Positions 22,499-23,571 of a stretch of DNA of 23,571 bases are shown piece after piece (the stretch's first letter is position 1; each line of letters begins with the position of its first letter). Origin of the DNA: an uncultured Clostridium sp. (lineage in GTDB: Bacteria; Bacillota; Clostridia; TANB77; CAG-508); assembly GCA_900553865.1 (NCBI GenBank), contig USFC01000015.1:1-23571 (forward strand), read 5' to 3'. A model generated the notes under the pieces. The model made no database searches. It was not told where the DNA came from and was given only the letters and a program-made list of their open reading frames with translations. A program made the translations under genes and the position numbers.

Positions 22499-23571
22499 TT
22501 ACATATAAAGTGCACTCCTGAAAGAAAGGAAGTCGTTGCTGTACGTAGCACCCTTGAAGTTCCTGCTGTCCGTGTAATGACTGCTACCGTAGTAACCTCC
22601 TCTATAAGTACAAGGAAAAGCATTACTGCTATAAGTGCTAGTACAGTACTCTGTAGTCCATTCCACAGTATTTGATGCCATATCATTTATTTTACATTTT
22701 TCATCACTATTTGTTCCTGTATTTGCCAAATCTTCATTTAATGAATTTTGTTTTGAATAATCTGTATCTCCTGAGAAATTTTGAATATAAACTATTGCTG
22801 TATCCCATGCATAACTATTTATTAAATCTGAATTTACTGTATTATATAAATTTCTACTTGCTGTTGCTGCATTTATTTGTGTTATATTATTCCATAATTG
22901 TCCTTCTTTATTTGGTGTTGAAGTTGCATAAGTATTTGAAACTTTTGAATTTGCCTTTTTATCTGTTCCATAACTTGCTTCATATCTTGCTATATAATAT
23001 CCTCCATTTGCTTTTACACTATCTACAAATCCTTTTAAATTTAAGGCTGTTGTATTTGTATCCTTTAAATGATTGCTAGAATCTACTTTTCCAACTCTTG
23101 ATGTTGCTAATTCTTTATATTCATTCCCATTATATGTTATTATAACTTCTTGTGTATAATTTTCTGCATCTTGTTTTAATGTTGGTGTTCCTTTTGCTAA
23201 AACATTTCCATTTGTATCTTTATCATTTGTACCATTTGCAAATGTATATCTTCCAAGTGTAATATTTACTGTTGTTCCGTCGCTCTTCTTTATTCCATTT
23301 CCTACTGGAACCCACACATATTGGTTCCCTCTATTATTCCCAATTCCTGTTTTTATATCATTATCTTCTATTACTATACCTTCAGTTACATTTAATCCAC
23401 TATCTGCTGCTATTTTAAAACCTTTTGGAACTTTAATTAAATTTCCATTTGTATCTTTTACTGTTGTTGACTCTCCAAAATAACTTCCACCTTTTACGCT
23501 TTCTATTTTTACTGCGTTTGATGTATTATCTTCTATATAATCTTCTATTTTATTTAAATCTAATTGCTCAT
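22499..23571 (-). CDS. Surface-type protein with C-type-lectin/FGE-like C-terminus, partial; candidate DGR target
   Basis: The minus-strand frame is open to the window end (357 codons seen), so the true start lies beyond 23571. The GTG at 23317 is just an internal valine in GNQYVWVPVG. Repeated phrases typical of large gut-Bacillota surface proteins appear: KVPKGFKIAADSGLNVTEGI, YVWVPVG, TVNITLGRYTFA, GGYYIARYEASYG, LINSYAWDTAIVYIQ. The C-terminus, NDMASNTVEWTTEYC ... CTYRGGYYG ... FLSFRSALYM, has the order EW - RGG - FR. That order is characteristic of the formylglycine-generating-enzyme/C-type-lectin fold (SUMF1-like), used for ligand display in DGR variable proteins. Two cysteines (EYC, FPC) may form a disulfide. 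The last 34 codons have a sharply different codon composition from the rest. It is convergent with VanW. The fold call is probable; ligand unknown. Confidence 0.75.
   Translation of the reverse strand, partial: EQLDLNKIEDYIEDNTSNAVKIESVKGGSYFGESTTVKDTNGNLIKVPKGFKIAADSGLNVTEGIVIEDNDIKTGIGNNRGNQYVWVPVGNGIKKSDGTTVNITLGRYTFANGTNDKDTNGNVLAKGTPTLKQDAENYTQEVIITYNGNEYKELATSRVGKVDSSNHLKDTNTTALNLKGFVDSVKANGGYYIARYEASYGTDKKANSKVSNTYATSTPNKEGQLWNNITQINAATASRNLYNTVNSDLINSYAWDTAIVYIQNFSGDTDYSKQNSLNEDLANTGTNSDEKCKINDMASNTVEWTTEYCTSTYSSNAFPCTYRGGYYGSSHYTDSRNFKGATYSNDFLSFRSALYM
22502..22603 (-). other. Candidate variable region of a diversity-generating retroelement
   Basis: From the RGG motif to the stop there are 34 sense codons, of which 14 end in C (TAC x4, AGC x3, TTC x3, GAC x2, AAC x2). 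About 210 codons upstream contain only about five C-ending codons, and AAT/TAT/GAT are used instead. AAC-type template codons mutated at their adenines give exactly TAC, AGC, GAC and TTC with the C kept. Position at the extreme 3' end of a lectin-fold gene also fits. No template repeat or reverse transcriptase is in the window, so the call rests on composition and context. Confidence 0.55.

Noticed and set aside
22491..22524. CTTTCA/TGAAAG inverted repeat beside the candidate DGR variable region, considered as the DGR hairpin
   Set aside because: The stem is only 6 bp with a 22-nt loop, and lacks the GC-rich form of known DGR hairpins. It is too weak to count as evidence.
22468..22686. 72-codon minus-strand frame overlapping the lectin-like C-terminus
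   Set aside because: It is out of frame with the long partial gene, has no ribosome binding site, and lacks any recognisable motif. The other frame carries the conserved EW-RGG-FR pattern.
1..23571. CRISPR array, rRNA operon or intact insertion sequence
   Set aside because: No regularly spaced direct repeats of 25-40 bp, no rRNA motifs and no transposase gene were seen.

Overview
This window is very AT-rich and gene-dense. Its genes point to an anaerobic, spore-forming, low-GC member of the Bacillota, probably an uncultured gut Clostridia. The evidence is a sleB-ypeB spore-germination pair, M18 aminopeptidase, VanW/PG-binding, YhbY and YhaO/YhaN families, clear GGAGG-type ribosome binding sites, and sigma-A promoters that nearly all have a 17-nt spacer. 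The taxon is inferred, not proven.

Layout. At the left edge (1-1115, minus strand) is a partial RhuM-family gene next to a ZIP metal transporter cut off after its HDIPEG motif; this looks like the edge of acquired DNA. Positions 1223-3207 hold a 597-residue membrane-anchored protein of unknown function with a structured leader. Positions 3300-4923 hold prfA (release factor 1) and a small DUF4870-like membrane protein. Positions 4948-8046 hold a yhaO-yhaN (SbcD/SbcC-like) DNA-processing pair. Positions 8083-11217 are one transcription unit with a consensus promoter and a terminator. It encodes two unrecognised proteins and a VirD4/TraG coupling ATPase whose Walker A motif is broken by one extra base. 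No relaxase or other conjugation gene is visible. Positions 11229-14817 hold a zinc-finger-less DnaJ homologue, ddl and murF. Positions 14831-16837 hold ypeB and sleB. From 17003 the plus strand carries a UgtP/MGDG-type glycosyltransferase, yhbY and tRNA-Arg(TCT). Then come a minus-strand M18 aminopeptidase and a plus-strand VanW-family envelope protein.

How the genes fit together. Much of the window concerns the envelope: MurF and Ddl make and attach D-Ala-D-Ala, SleB/YpeB digest spore cortex, the glycosyltransferase makes glycolipid, and VanW probably sits on peptidoglycan.

The most interesting signal is at the right edge. A partial protein with a C-type-lectin/formylglycine-enzyme-like C-terminus (22499-23571) switches codon use abruptly in its last 34 codons. 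There, 14 codons end in C (TAC, AGC, GAC, AAC, TTC), against about 5 in the preceding 210 or so. This is the pattern expected of the variable region of a diversity-generating retroelement (DGR). No reverse transcriptase or template repeat lies inside the window, so the DGR assignment is inference.

A second theme is a family of GGGAC-containing palindromes at 13287-13336, 14831-14905 and 18710-18750. Each overlaps the stop codon of the gene before it.
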